From Verrucomicrobiia bacterium (GTDB lineage Bacteria; Verrucomicrobiota; Verrucomicrobiia; Opitutales; Cerasicoccaceae), in assembly GCA_030432235.1 (NCBI GenBank), contig JAUIHT010000002.1, positions 124,001-188,000 on the forward strand: DNA of 64,000 nucleotides, read 5' to 3'. The position numbers and the translations under genes were made by a program. A model generated the notes under the pieces. The model was not told the origin of the DNA. It saw only the letters and a list, made by a program, of their open reading frames with translations, and searched no databases. How positions within the stretch are numbered: position 1 is the stretch's first letter; the number at the start of each line of letters is the position of its first letter. Positions 1-7,480 of this stretch are shown here, piece by piece.

Positions 1-62
1 CTGCCAAACAAAAAGCCAACAGTGCTTGCCTCTAACCGATGGGCCGGACAGCATCCGCAGCC

Positions 63-959
63 ATGTCCCCTAGCGCAAACTGCGTCGAACTCTTTTCCCC
101 GGCCAAGGTCAACCTGTTCCTGGCCATCACCGGAGTGCGCGATGATGGCTTCCATGCCCTGCTCAGCCTGGTCGCTCCGCTTCAACTCGGGGACCGCCTG
201 CACGTCCATTTGCATAGCGATGCGGGAGAGGACACCATGAGCTGCGACTTCCCCGGTGTCCCCACGGGGGCGGAGAACCTGGTGCTGCGCGCGGCCGCTC
301 TGTTGCGTAAAGAGGTTTCCGTTCCCGGCCGTTTTCACTTCGATCTGATGAAAACCATTCCTGCCGGCGCAGGGCTCGGCGGCGGCAGCAGTAATACCGC
401 AGCCGCACTGCTGGGAATGAATCAGCTCCTCGGAAGCCCACTGGATACCCAGGCACTGTGCCGACTTTCGGCGCAGCTTGGCAGCGATTGCCCACTGTTC
501 ATCGAAGGAAAAGCCACCGTCATGTCCGGGCGCGGCGAAGTTCTGGAACCGCTCCCCCAACCTGCCCTCGAAGCCCTTTCGGGGCGGCGCATCATCCTGT
601 TTCGCCCGGACTTCGGCGTGTCAACCGCGTGGGCGTACGGACGCATGAAAGCAAATGGCAGCTACTACCTGCCTGAGGAAGAGGCGCACACCCAACTGAA
701 CGGCTGGCTTACGGAGCCCACCTGGGATTCGCTGCCGCTCTTCAACAACCTACAGGATGCCGTCTTTGAAAAATTTCTCGCGTTGCCAGCCTTGCTGCAA
801 CTCCTGCGGAAACAGCACGGACTACGCTGCATGATGAGCGGTAGCGGCAGTTGCTGCTTTGCCCTTCCCAATGAAGAGGCTTCTAGTGGTGACATCGAAG
901 CTACCATCAAGGACGCTCTCGGCGAAAACTGCTTCTACGCCGATACCCGGCTGGGCTAG
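63..959 (+). CDS. ispE: 4-diphosphocytidyl-2-C-methyl-D-erythritol kinase
   Basis: Phosphorylates the 2-hydroxyl of CDP-methylerythritol in the cytoplasmic MEP pathway to isopentenyl diphosphate. The N-terminus carries the GHMP-kinase start FSPAKVNLFLAITG. The glycine-rich ATP loop PAGAGLGGGSSNTAAAL lies near residue 100, and the C-terminal GHMP motif MSGSGSCCFAL is present. The length of 298 residues fits the family (about 280-300). I chose the ATG at 63 because it places the FSPAKVN motif at the usual distance from the N-terminus. An in-frame ATG at 39 would add eight residues, and neither start has a clear Shine-Dalgarno sequence. It ends two bases before the end of the convergent gene on the other strand, with no room for a terminator. 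MEP-derived isoprenoids would feed the UbiA and carotenoid genes elsewhere in the window. Confidence 0.95.
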   Translation: MSPSANCVELFSPAKVNLFLAITGVRDDGFHALLSLVAPLQLGDRLHVHLHSDAGEDTMSCDFPGVPTGAENLVLRAAALLRKEVSVPGRFHFDLMKTIPAGAGLGGGSSNTAAALLGMNQLLGSPLDTQALCRLSAQLGSDCPLFIEGKATVMSGRGEVLEPLPQPALEALSGRRIILFRPDFGVSTAWAYGRMKANGSYYLPEEEAHTQLNGWLTEPTWDSLPLFNNLQDAVFEKFLALPALLQLLRKQHGLRCMMSGSGSCCFALPNEEASSGDIEATIKDALGENCFYADTRLG

Positions 960-961
960 CC

Positions 962-1450
962 TTAGCTGGACGTACCGATGGGCTCCACCGCGTAGGTGGT
1001 GTTGAAGGTCAGCACACGGTCACCGGTATCGATCTTCAGAACAATCTTACCGCAATCCTTGTCTTTTTCGCTGGGGAAGATTTCACAGGATACTTCGCGG
1101 CGTGCGGCGGTTTTGTCACCCTTGATGCCGAAACCTTCCATGATGCCGCCATCTTGGCGCAACTCTACGATTTTCTTGGCAAAGGAGAGCTGAATCTGTC
1201 CGTCTTCGTTATTCTTGCTGAAAAGAGGGACCTCCATGTCGTACTTACCGGTCAGGCGCCCTTCCTTCAAAGCAAGATCGGTAATCTTGAGATTCACCCG
1301 CGCAATGCTGACCCATGTGGAGGCGTCGGCAATACGCAGACGCATCGTATCTTCATTGTACTGCCAGCCCTCGCTAGGAGCCGGCGTAGCGGCGGAGAGC
1401 CAGGCTACGGGGGCAAAAAGGGCAATCAAAAGGCAGGTTCTTAATCTCAT
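962..1450 (-). CDS. Hypothetical secreted protein
   Basis: This 162-residue protein has a clear Sec signal peptide: MRLR, then a hydrophobic stretch to about residue 20 ending in LSAA. The mature part is mostly beta-strand-like, with alternating hydrophobic residues and repeated charged turns. Two cysteines near residues 121 and 132 could form a disulfide. I do not recognise the family. It lies downstream of the pilus secretin gene on the same strand with a gap of about 120 bases, so co-transcription with the pilus operon is possible but not shown. A periplasmic or outer-surface location is inferred from the signal peptide alone. Confidence 0.75.
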   Translation of the reverse strand: MRLRTCLLIALFAPVAWLSAATPAPSEGWQYNEDTMRLRIADASTWVSIARVNLKITDLALKEGRLTGKYDMEVPLFSKNNEDGQIQLSFAKKIVELRQDGGIMEGFGIKGDKTAARREVSCEIFPSEKDKDCGKIVLKIDTGDRVLTFNTTYAVEPIGTSS

Positions 1451-1570
1451 GCGTTTATATAAGGTCGGCTAAAAGGTGTATCACTTAAGCAAATGGTAGA
1501 TGAGCTTATCGAGGATTGGCAAGGCTTGATTCCATTGGCTGCTTTACGGTTGAACCGGTCCGGGGTGGTC

Positions 1571-3868
1571 TTAGCGAGCCCGGCTGACGGCATTGCGTTT
1601 ATCGGTAGGTGATTTCTGGGAGGAATCGTCCGTGGTACCGTCACCATTGATGACGCCCGCCTGCTGAAGTACCTTCAGAGCCATTTGCTTTTCAAACAGG
1701 TCTTCCTCGAGCTTGTCGTTTTCGACCTGGGAACGCATCTGGAAGATGTCATCCATGACCTGCTTGTGATCGTCGGGAAGCTTCATCCCCGGGATATCGG
1801 CCTCGGTGATGCCCATGCGGTAGAGCATGCGCTGGTCGATGATATCCTTGTAGGTGGTGCCGTCGGGATTGAGGGTCTTGGCGGTGATGAAGATGATGAG
1901 GTTACGCTCGTCCGTAGTGGTGGCCTCATGTTTGAAAAAGTAACCGAGACCGGGGATGTCGCCGAGCCACGGCACCTTATTATCGGTCTGCACACGCTCA
2001 TCCTGGATGAGACCGCCGATAGCCAGGGTGTAACCGTCTTTGAGGATAACCGAGCTTTGCGTCTCCGTGCTATTAATGATCGGGATGGTGGCGCCACCGG
2101 CCCCGCCGAAATTCACGTCACCGTTGCGACGGCTGAGCTGCGGATTCACGTCAAGCCGGATGAAGCCGGCAGAGTTTACCTGCGGGCGCACGGTCAGAAC
2201 GATACCGATGTCCTCGTACTCAAAACCGCTGACTTCGAACGTGCCGCGCTCTTCGTTGTAGGTGTAATTCGGTATCGGATATTTGTCGCCGATGAGCAGC
2301 TTGGCGTCCTCCCCGTCGAGAGTGACCAGGGTCGGGTTGGTCAGCAGCTTGGAATCACTGAGCGTTTGCAGGGCACTCAACACCCACTCGAAAGCCGGGG
2401 CGGAAAACACAGCCGTGTCAATGCGGCTGGTACCGGCGGCGGTGGCGATGTCGAGCGCGTTGCTCATGGTCGTCCCGACCGTGTTGGTGAAAGTGTTGGT
2501 AGCCGTACCGTTGGTAACCGTCGAGGTGGAGGTATTGCTGCGGTTATTGGTACTGGTGGAGTTGTTGAGATTTTCCGCCGAGCTTTCGCTGCTATAGTCA
2601 CGTTGAAATGGTCCGGCCGAAATGCGATACCCGCTCAACGACGTCCAGTTGACGCCCAGGTTCTCCTGGTTGCGGTCGTTCACCTCGATAAACTTCGACT
2701 CGATCATCACCTGCGGATTCGGGCGGTCGAGACGCTCGATGATTTCCTGAATGTCGTTCATGCGGGAAGGACGCTCGGTGATGATGAGAGCGTTGGTGCG
2801 TTCGTCGACCTGGATGCGGCCGCCGGCAGCGGCATCGATGAGGGGCGCGAGGGAGGCCTGCAGATTCTTGGCCACGGCGTAATTGATGAGGAAGACGCGA
2901 GTGTCAACAGGCTCCTGGAGGAGCTCGTCCTGGCTGCGAATCTTGATGATGTTGCGATCTTCCACATAGGTGTAGCCCAGCGGCTGAAGCACCACTTCAA
3001 AGACCTGGCGCCAGGAAACGTTGCGCAGCTTCACACTGGTACTGCCCACCAAGGTGTCGGGAATGACGACGTTGAGGTCATAAAGGTCGGCCACGTTGCG
3101 GATGATGGTGCGCACTTCCTCGTCGGGGAAGTCGACCGAAATGGTGTCGTCCGTGCCCATCTCCGCTTCGGTCACCTGCTCCTCACTGGTGGGGAATTCC
3201 AAGGTCACTTCACCGGATTCAGGAAAGTCCACTTCGAGAGCCGGCAATGTCGTGGAACTTTCCGCCATCTTGGGCTTACCACCCGGATCGAGCTCCGCTT
3301 CGACTACCGGCTCGGACACTTGAACTTCCTTGACGCTCAGGCCACTGGTATCCGGCGCATAGGATTCCGTGCCGGTCTGTGCAGCAGGCGTCGTATCCGT
3401 AGAGCCCGTGGCATCGGTCGCAGCGGCGGTATCCGTACCATCGGCTGCGGGCTCTACCGTCGCAGGAGCCGGCTCCGTGGAGGCGTCTGCCGCCACAACG
3501 GGAGCCACGGCATCGGCTGCCGGAACTACGTGCTCTTCTGCGGAGACACCCTTGGCCTGGGCATCGTCGGCATCGATATCCATGGTTAACTGACTTTGGG
3601 GATCACCCGCCGGCCCGGTTTTAGCAGGCATGGCATTATTCCCACTGGAGATATCTTCGACTTTCGCCTTTTCGGCGGCCGCCTCCTTCTCTGCCTCTGT
3701 CGCCGTACTGGGCAAGAGGCTGTCGCCAGTGGAAGTGTCTTCCGGAGAATGTGGAACCATGACGGGCTGCTCCCCGGTTTCAGTCTGCCCCTTCGCTTCA
3801 TCATCCTGAGCCATCAGGAAGGTGAAACAGAGGGTTGTCATGAGGAAAATGCAGGACTGGATTTTCAT
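1571..3868 (-). CDS. PilQ/GspD-type secretin (type IV pilus or type II secretion outer-membrane pore)
   Basis: Outer-membrane secretin of 765 residues and last gene of the pilM-like operon, so a type IV pilus role (PilQ) is preferred over GspD. A signal peptide occupies about residues 1-20. Residues 20-240 are an acidic Ala/Thr/Pro-rich region that looks disordered. From about residue 243 an STN/N0-like module begins (VDFPDEEVRTIIRNVADLY). Near 320-390 follows an N1 ring (VFLINYAVAKNLQASL, then VDERTNALIITERPSRMNDI). The secretin beta-domain with LLTNPTLVTLDGEDAKLLIG and IPIINSTETQSSVILKDGYT runs to about residue 700. A charged C-terminal tail of about 80 residues follows. The Ser/Thr/Asn-rich loop near residues 420-470 is unusually long. 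Confidence 0.9.
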   Translation of the reverse strand: MKIQSCIFLMTTLCFTFLMAQDDEAKGQTETGEQPVMVPHSPEDTSTGDSLLPSTATEAEKEAAAEKAKVEDISSGNNAMPAKTGPAGDPQSQLTMDIDADDAQAKGVSAEEHVVPAADAVAPVVAADASTEPAPATVEPAADGTDTAAATDATGSTDTTPAAQTGTESYAPDTSGLSVKEVQVSEPVVEAELDPGGKPKMAESSTTLPALEVDFPESGEVTLEFPTSEEQVTEAEMGTDDTISVDFPDEEVRTIIRNVADLYDLNVVIPDTLVGSTSVKLRNVSWRQVFEVVLQPLGYTYVEDRNIIKIRSQDELLQEPVDTRVFLINYAVAKNLQASLAPLIDAAAGGRIQVDERTNALIITERPSRMNDIQEIIERLDRPNPQVMIESKFIEVNDRNQENLGVNWTSLSGYRISAGPFQRDYSSESSAENLNNSTSTNNRSNTSTSTVTNGTATNTFTNTVGTTMSNALDIATAAGTSRIDTAVFSAPAFEWVLSALQTLSDSKLLTNPTLVTLDGEDAKLLIGDKYPIPNYTYNEERGTFEVSGFEYEDIGIVLTVRPQVNSAGFIRLDVNPQLSRRNGDVNFGGAGGATIPIINSTETQSSVILKDGYTLAIGGLIQDERVQTDNKVPWLGDIPGLGYFFKHEATTTDERNLIIFITAKTLNPDGTTYKDIIDQRMLYRMGITEADIPGMKLPDDHKQVMDDIFQMRSQVENDKLEEDLFEKQMALKVLQQAGVINGDGTTDDSSQKSPTDKRNAVSRAR

Positions 3869-3908
3869 GATGGGTATTAAGTTCGGTCGGTGTTCCGGTA
3901 GCTAAAAG

Positions 3909-4463
3909 TTATTGGGGTTTGGGGGAATCTCGCTCGATGGTTCCGCTGGTTCCTTGCCCGAAGGTTTTATGAACGACATCGTCGTTGAGCTTCAGGTCGT
4001 ATCCGGACGAGTTGATGTTGATAACGCGGATGATGTAGGGCTTTCCACGGAAATTGAGTTTGATCGAGCCGCCTTCGGGCAACTGGCCGTTAGGGAAAAT
4101 CAGATAGCTTGTCCCGCCACGAACCATAGTACCGGTCGCGTTGATCTTGGGCGCGACCTCAGTGAGCACATCCTTATCCGTCAGCTCAGGTTCGACAGGT
4201 TTGTCGGGCTCTTTCTCAATGATTTCTTCGGGGATTTCTTCTTCCTTAAATGAAAACGGGTAAAGCAAATCAACAAAGGCAGCTTTCAGCTCGGGATCCT
4301 CCTGGTACATGTAGGTGCGCCCCTCTTCCAGAATCGCTTTACGTTTTTTGATGGGGATGACGGCTCCGCTCTGGGCCTGGGCCAAGGATGCAAGCAGCGT
4401 GCAGGCAGTCAGCACGAGGATGCCCTGGACAACGCGGTACTTCTGTATCGTGAGGTTACGCAT
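3909..4463 (-). CDS. Putative periplasmic pilus assembly protein in the PilP position
   Basis: This 184-residue protein has a signal sequence or N-terminal anchor (about residues 12-30, ending in AQA). A charged Pro/Glu-rich linker follows (EEEIPEEIIEKEPDKPVEPE), then a compact beta-rich C-terminal half. Sequence similarity to PilP is not obvious. The call rests on gene order: it sits between the PilO-like and secretin genes, exactly where pilP sits, and overlaps the PilO-like gene by eight bases. In characterised systems PilP links the PilN/PilO inner-membrane pair to the N-domains of PilQ. The short beta domain and flexible linker would suit that job, but this is inference. The secretin gene follows after 40 bases. 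Confidence 0.7.
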   Translation of the reverse strand: MRNLTIQKYRVVQGILVLTACTLLASLAQAQSGAVIPIKKRKAILEEGRTYMYQEDPELKAAFVDLLYPFSFKEEEIPEEIIEKEPDKPVEPELTDKDVLTEVAPKINATGTMVRGGTSYLIFPNGQLPEGGSIKLNFRGKPYIIRVININSSGYDLKLNDDVVHKTFGQGTSGTIERDSPKPQ

Positions 4464-5049
4464 CAGTCTTCTTAACCTCCTTCTTTTTAGACAGGATCTT
4501 CACTACCATCTCCGCCTCCACCACCGGGCCGTTGGCGTCCTGGCGGGTCGAAAGCGCCAGACGGCTTTCACGGATAAAATATTTCCCGGTGCGCAAGCCG
4601 TAGAGAAAATCGAGGACTTGTTGATATTCACCACTGATATCCAGCGAGTATTCAATCTGGGCAAATTCCTTGGTATCCACCTTGACACCCTTTTCATCGG
4701 GATTCAAATAACCGCCATAGACCGGGTCGCTGATACTGACTCCACTGGTTTCGGCGATACCGAGAAAATACTGGTAGTGATCCGCCTTTGCGTCATCGAG
4801 CATGAGACGCTCATCAAGTTCTTCGACAAGCTTGTTCGCCTCGGTCAACTCCTGTTCCAGACCTACAGCATTTTCGTTGTTCTTCAGGATGGTGTTCAGC
4901 TCGGTTTCAATTTCCGTGTAACGTCCTTCCAGGTCCGAAACCGTACTGGAGGAGAAATAGAGCAAGACCAGAAAGATCAACGCAATCACCGTGCCGGCTA
5001 CCGCCAACGGATACTGCTTGAGTTTGGCAAGAAGTGCTTGGGCGTTCAT
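4456..5049 (-). CDS. pilO: PilO-like type IV pilus inner-membrane protein
   Basis: Bitopic inner-membrane protein of 197 residues. It has a short cytoplasmic N-terminus, one membrane segment at about residues 16-33 (AVAGTVIALIFLVLLYF), then a periplasmic coiled coil (about 37-80, heptad-like Glu/Leu) and a ferredoxin-like alpha/beta domain. This is the PilO fold and length. Its start overlaps the stop of the upstream PilN-like gene (TAATG), a sign of translational coupling, and its 3' end overlaps the PilP-position gene by eight bases. PilO normally heterodimerises with PilN to align the pilus motor and secretin. Assignment rests on topology and gene order more than on sequence motifs. Confidence 0.82.
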   Translation of the reverse strand: MNAQALLAKLKQYPLAVAGTVIALIFLVLLYFSSSTVSDLEGRYTEIETELNTILKNNENAVGLEQELTEANKLVEELDERLMLDDAKADHYQYFLGIAETSGVSISDPVYGGYLNPDEKGVKVDTKEFAQIEYSLDISGEYQQVLDFLYGLRTGKYFIRESRLALSTRQDANGPVVEAEMVVKILSKKKEVKKTDA

Positions 5050-5687
5050 TATTCGGTGGGCTTAAGGATGACGACGATGTTGAACTCGAAGAGGTCCAGG
5101 CCGGGGTTACGGCGCGGTGGCGGCACTTCGATGGATTCAATACGGTCCTTGAAGATATCAAGGCCGTTGACGATTTCGCGGTACTTGTTGAGGGCGTCGA
5201 GCGCTTCCGCTGAACTGCCCTGGAGGACACCCACGATGCGATATCGGCTGTAATTAACGGTCTTCTTTTTACTGACCGGGCGCTCGAGCTCCGTGAACTC
5301 GATGCTGCTCAAAGCGATGTACTCGGGACGTGTCTGCGAAATCTCCACGAGGAAGTCCAGGGGGGGCTCGGACTGGCTGTAGAACTTGACCAGGTCTTCA
5401 ATCTGGGTGGAGGCCTTTTTGAAATCGCCGCTGTTTTTCAGGTTACGGCGGTTCTCCGGAGTAGCCTGCTCGATCTGAGCTTCAACATCCGCAATGCGGC
5501 TGCCAAGGTCCCAGGAATACAACTTACGATATCCGTAAAAACCGGCCAGCAACACGGCGGCGGTGATGGTAATGAAGTTGATGATGAAGTCCGTGCGAAC
5601 GACCTTAACGTCAGGCAGGGTGTCCTGGATGCGGAAGTCCGGATGCCAGGAAATGGCCGCGGTCTCTTTGTTTTTCGATTTAGCCAT
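5049..5687 (-). CDS. pilN: PilN-like type IV pilus inner-membrane protein
   Basis: Protein of 212 residues with a cytoplasmic N-terminal stretch of about 35 residues, one membrane segment (about 36-55, FIINFITITAAVLLAGFYGY), a coiled-coil region and a periplasmic ferredoxin-like domain. The cytoplasmic N-terminus of PilN binds PilM in known systems. Here the N-terminus lacks an obvious INLLP-type motif, so the family member is divergent. It overlaps the PilM-like gene by eight bases and touches the PilO-like gene, supporting a tight pilMNO unit. A short helix-breaking stretch VPPPRRNPGLD precedes the last strand. Confidence 0.82.
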   Translation of the reverse strand: MAKSKNKETAAISWHPDFRIQDTLPDVKVVRTDFIINFITITAAVLLAGFYGYRKLYSWDLGSRIADVEAQIEQATPENRRNLKNSGDFKKASTQIEDLVKFYSQSEPPLDFLVEISQTRPEYIALSSIEFTELERPVSKKKTVNYSRYRIVGVLQGSSAEALDALNKYREIVNGLDIFKDRIESIEVPPPRRNPGLDLFEFNIVVILKPTE

Positions 5688-6735
5688 TCTCGACCCCCTG
5701 TCCTTCGGCGATTACCGGATCGTAGTCCCCCATCAGGCTGAAAAGGCCGAACCAACGCGCGCCAAGCCCGGTCAGGTCGACGGTCTCAGCGACGGAGATA
5801 TCCTGGTTGCCAACCCAGTCGCGCAAGTCCACCCGGAGTTCATCGACGCCGAGGGAGCGTGCCAGACTGCTGCCAATCCAGGAAAGATTCTCAGGCAGCA
5901 GGCCCAGATATATCTGCCCGATGGTCTGCCCGGTCTGCACTTCGTAGAAGCCGGTCGAAGCCTGTAGCTCCTTGAGCAGCTTCCGCAACAGGGAGGGGCC
6001 CATTTCCGTAAAATCAAAGGTATTAGAAGAAAACAGCTTGCGAGCGGACTCCTCGTCCTTGAGGCCGAGCTCCTTCTGGACCACCGGATACATGCTGTTG
6101 AGCCCGTGGGGAATAGGCCGGGCCACATCGAGCTGGCCTTCATGGAAGATGAGCACCTGCGAACTCTCCGCTGAAATTTCCAGCACCAGGGTCGGTGTCG
6201 TGACCTTTTCGTTCTCACAGTAACGCATGAGCCCGCCAAGAGTGGCGAGGGTGCCGATTTCCATGCGCTGCGGAAACAAGGAGTACTCCACCAGGCGATC
6301 CTGCTCTTCCTGCAACTCGTCCTTGGGCGCGCCGCAGAAAACCAGGTCTTTGGTCAGACCACGCTCCGGGGAGAAGGCCTTGCCCTCGGCGGCTGTCAGG
6401 GCGGAAATCGAAAAAACCTCCAAGTCTATTTTAAATTGATTCTTGAGGTACTCGGGCAGGAAGCTCGGCTCCTTGGCTTTGGCAGCATTCTCCAGCGTAG
6501 CGCGGCGAACCACCCGCCGCGGAGGATAAATACCGCAAATGGAAAAGGAAAGCTGCCCCTTATTGGTGCCCGCGAAGCCCATAATAAAATCACGCACTTC
6601 CTCGGGATCTTCCGAAAGCTGGCACTCGTCCAGCGCTTCGATATGATAGGGGGGCTCCAGTTTGGTCACACGGGCTACCTGAAGACCGTATTCAGATACT
6701 TGAGCAAACAGACCTTTGGTATTGGCTTTAAGCAT
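5680..6735 (-). CDS. pilM: PilM-like actin-fold ATPase of type IV pilus assembly
   Basis: Cytoplasmic actin-like protein of 351 residues and first gene of the pilus assembly operon. It has no signal peptide or membrane segment. The pattern of two alpha/beta halves, with LVLEISAESSQVLIFHEGQ near the middle resembling the phosphate-2 loop region, and SSLARSLGV near the C-terminus, fits the PilM/FtsA/ETRAMP family. Nucleotide-contact residues are poorly conserved, so ATP binding should not be assumed. I chose the ATG at 6735. A TTG at 6768 would add eleven residues (LCPPSTWPLT...) that look non-coding. Eight-base overlap with the PilN-like gene follows. Confidence 0.82.
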   Translation of the reverse strand: MLKANTKGLFAQVSEYGLQVARVTKLEPPYHIEALDECQLSEDPEEVRDFIMGFAGTNKGQLSFSICGIYPPRRVVRRATLENAAKAKEPSFLPEYLKNQFKIDLEVFSISALTAAEGKAFSPERGLTKDLVFCGAPKDELQEEQDRLVEYSLFPQRMEIGTLATLGGLMRYCENEKVTTPTLVLEISAESSQVLIFHEGQLDVARPIPHGLNSMYPVVQKELGLKDEESARKLFSSNTFDFTEMGPSLLRKLLKELQASTGFYEVQTGQTIGQIYLGLLPENLSWIGSSLARSLGVDELRVDLRDWVGNQDISVAETVDLTGLGARWFGLFSLMGDYDPVIAEGQGVENG

Positions 6736-7074
6736 CGTGAGAGGCCACGTACTGGGCGGGCATAACAAGCAGAATTTCGAGCATGACGGTATAGGATACG
6801 CTTCTCGGCTGTCAGTAAATCTAAGGCTTCAGGAAAGAGCCGGAAAATAAGCGCCAGGGCCGATCGTTAACAAGCAAAAAAGACCCTAGAATATCCATTT
6901 TCCCCCGGAAAATGAAGGGTTTACAGTTCCTTGACGCGTCTCGGTAAGACCCCGTCTGGCTATGGGGATTAATCCCCCAGGAAAGGCCCTACTTGGAATC
7001 CATGAGGAATTCCTCCAAGCATTTCCTTAAAATCCGAAAATGAGCCGCTTATTCTGAATGGATGGATACAAAAA
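6736..7074. promoter_or_regulatory. Intergenic region with three perfect palindromes upstream of the pilus operon
   Basis: About 340 bases without a convincing gene separate the PilM-like gene from the bS22-like gene. Three perfect inverted repeats are visible: an 8-bp stem with 3-nt loop at 6896-6914 (CATTTTCC/GGAAAATG), a 14-bp palindrome at 6964-6977 (GGGGATTAATCCCC) and a 12-bp palindrome at 7004-7015 (GAGGAATTCCTC). Loopless palindromes of this kind are typical operator half-site pairs for dimeric regulators, and the first could be an RNA hairpin. The regulator is not identifiable. A small RNA in this stretch cannot be excluded. Confidence 0.4.
6844..6873 (-). promoter_or_regulatory. Weak candidate sigma70-like promoter for the pilus operon
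   Basis: On the minus strand a TTGTTA hexamer (6868-6873) is followed after 18 bases by TATTTT (6844-6849). Each matches four of six consensus positions. It would give a leader of about 100 bases before the pilM-like start at 6735. The match is weak and found by eye. Confidence 0.22.
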
Positions 7075-7094
7075 GGCCAGGTATCAACCTGGCC
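7075..7094 (-). terminator. Rho-independent terminator of the bS22-like gene
   Basis: Perfect 7-bp stem GGCCAGG/CCTGGCC with a six-base loop. On the minus strand it is followed at once by five T residues (7070-7074). It lies 46 bases past the stop of the small basic protein gene and fits a classic intrinsic terminator. Confidence 0.85.
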
Positions 7095-7139
7095 AGTAGG
7101 AGGAGGCATCCACTCAGGATGCCACAGGCACTGAAACGC

Positions 7140-7235
7140 CTACCACGCGCGCTTCTTATGACGATTCGCGTGCGAGCGCTTACGGCGCTTGTGCTTGTTC
7201 ATCTTCAGTCGGCGCTTCTTTTTGAGATTACCCAT
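7140..7235 (-). CDS. bS22-like / AURKAIP1-COX24 domain mini ribosomal protein
   Basis: This 31-residue, extremely basic protein ([20 protein letters not shown] then a short RHKKRAW end) has the pattern KKRRxKMxKHKxRK. That pattern defines the AURKAIP1/COX24 family, which includes mitochondrial mS38 and the small actinobacterial 30S protein bS22. In those ribosomes it sits near the decoding-site helix. The ATG at 7235 starts exactly at the family's usual MGN/MGS. Longer in-frame upstream extensions are not basic and look spurious. A strong terminator follows 46 bases downstream, supporting a stand-alone transcript. No Shine-Dalgarno sequence is visible, a feature shared by many genes in this window. 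Confidence 0.85.
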   Translation of the reverse strand: MGNLKKKRRLKMNKHKRRKRSHANRHKKRAW

Positions 7236-7451
7236 AAGGAGTGTGTCTGTATCTATTGTATCGGTGTAAGGTGGTGAAAAAACAGAGGAAAGTGGCAGAA
7301 ATAACCTATTTGTCCAGCAGAAAAGTTTCGCGTCTTCACGCACCGGAATCCGCCGGGACAACCGCGATGGAGAATGTCATACAATTGTAACAATGAAATA
7401 TTGCTCTCACCTTGACCCTCCCCTTCCCCCCGGCACACTGCGGTGACTTAA

Positions 7452-7469
7452 GGACCCGATTACGGGTCC
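7452..7469 (+). promoter_or_regulatory. Perfect hairpin just upstream of the PiT-like gene
   Basis: A 7-bp perfect inverted repeat GGACCCG/CGGGTCC with loop ATTA ends 11 bases before the ATG at 7481. It could hide or present the ribosome-binding region of the leader RNA, or be a DNA operator. No T-tract follows, so it is not a terminator. Confidence 0.45.
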
Positions 7470-7480
7470 GGAATAATCCC

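Noticed and set aside
1685-3589. Plus-strand open frame of 634 codons antisense to the secretin
   Set aside because: No motifs and a composition typical of a reverse-complement frame; the minus strand has a clear secretin.
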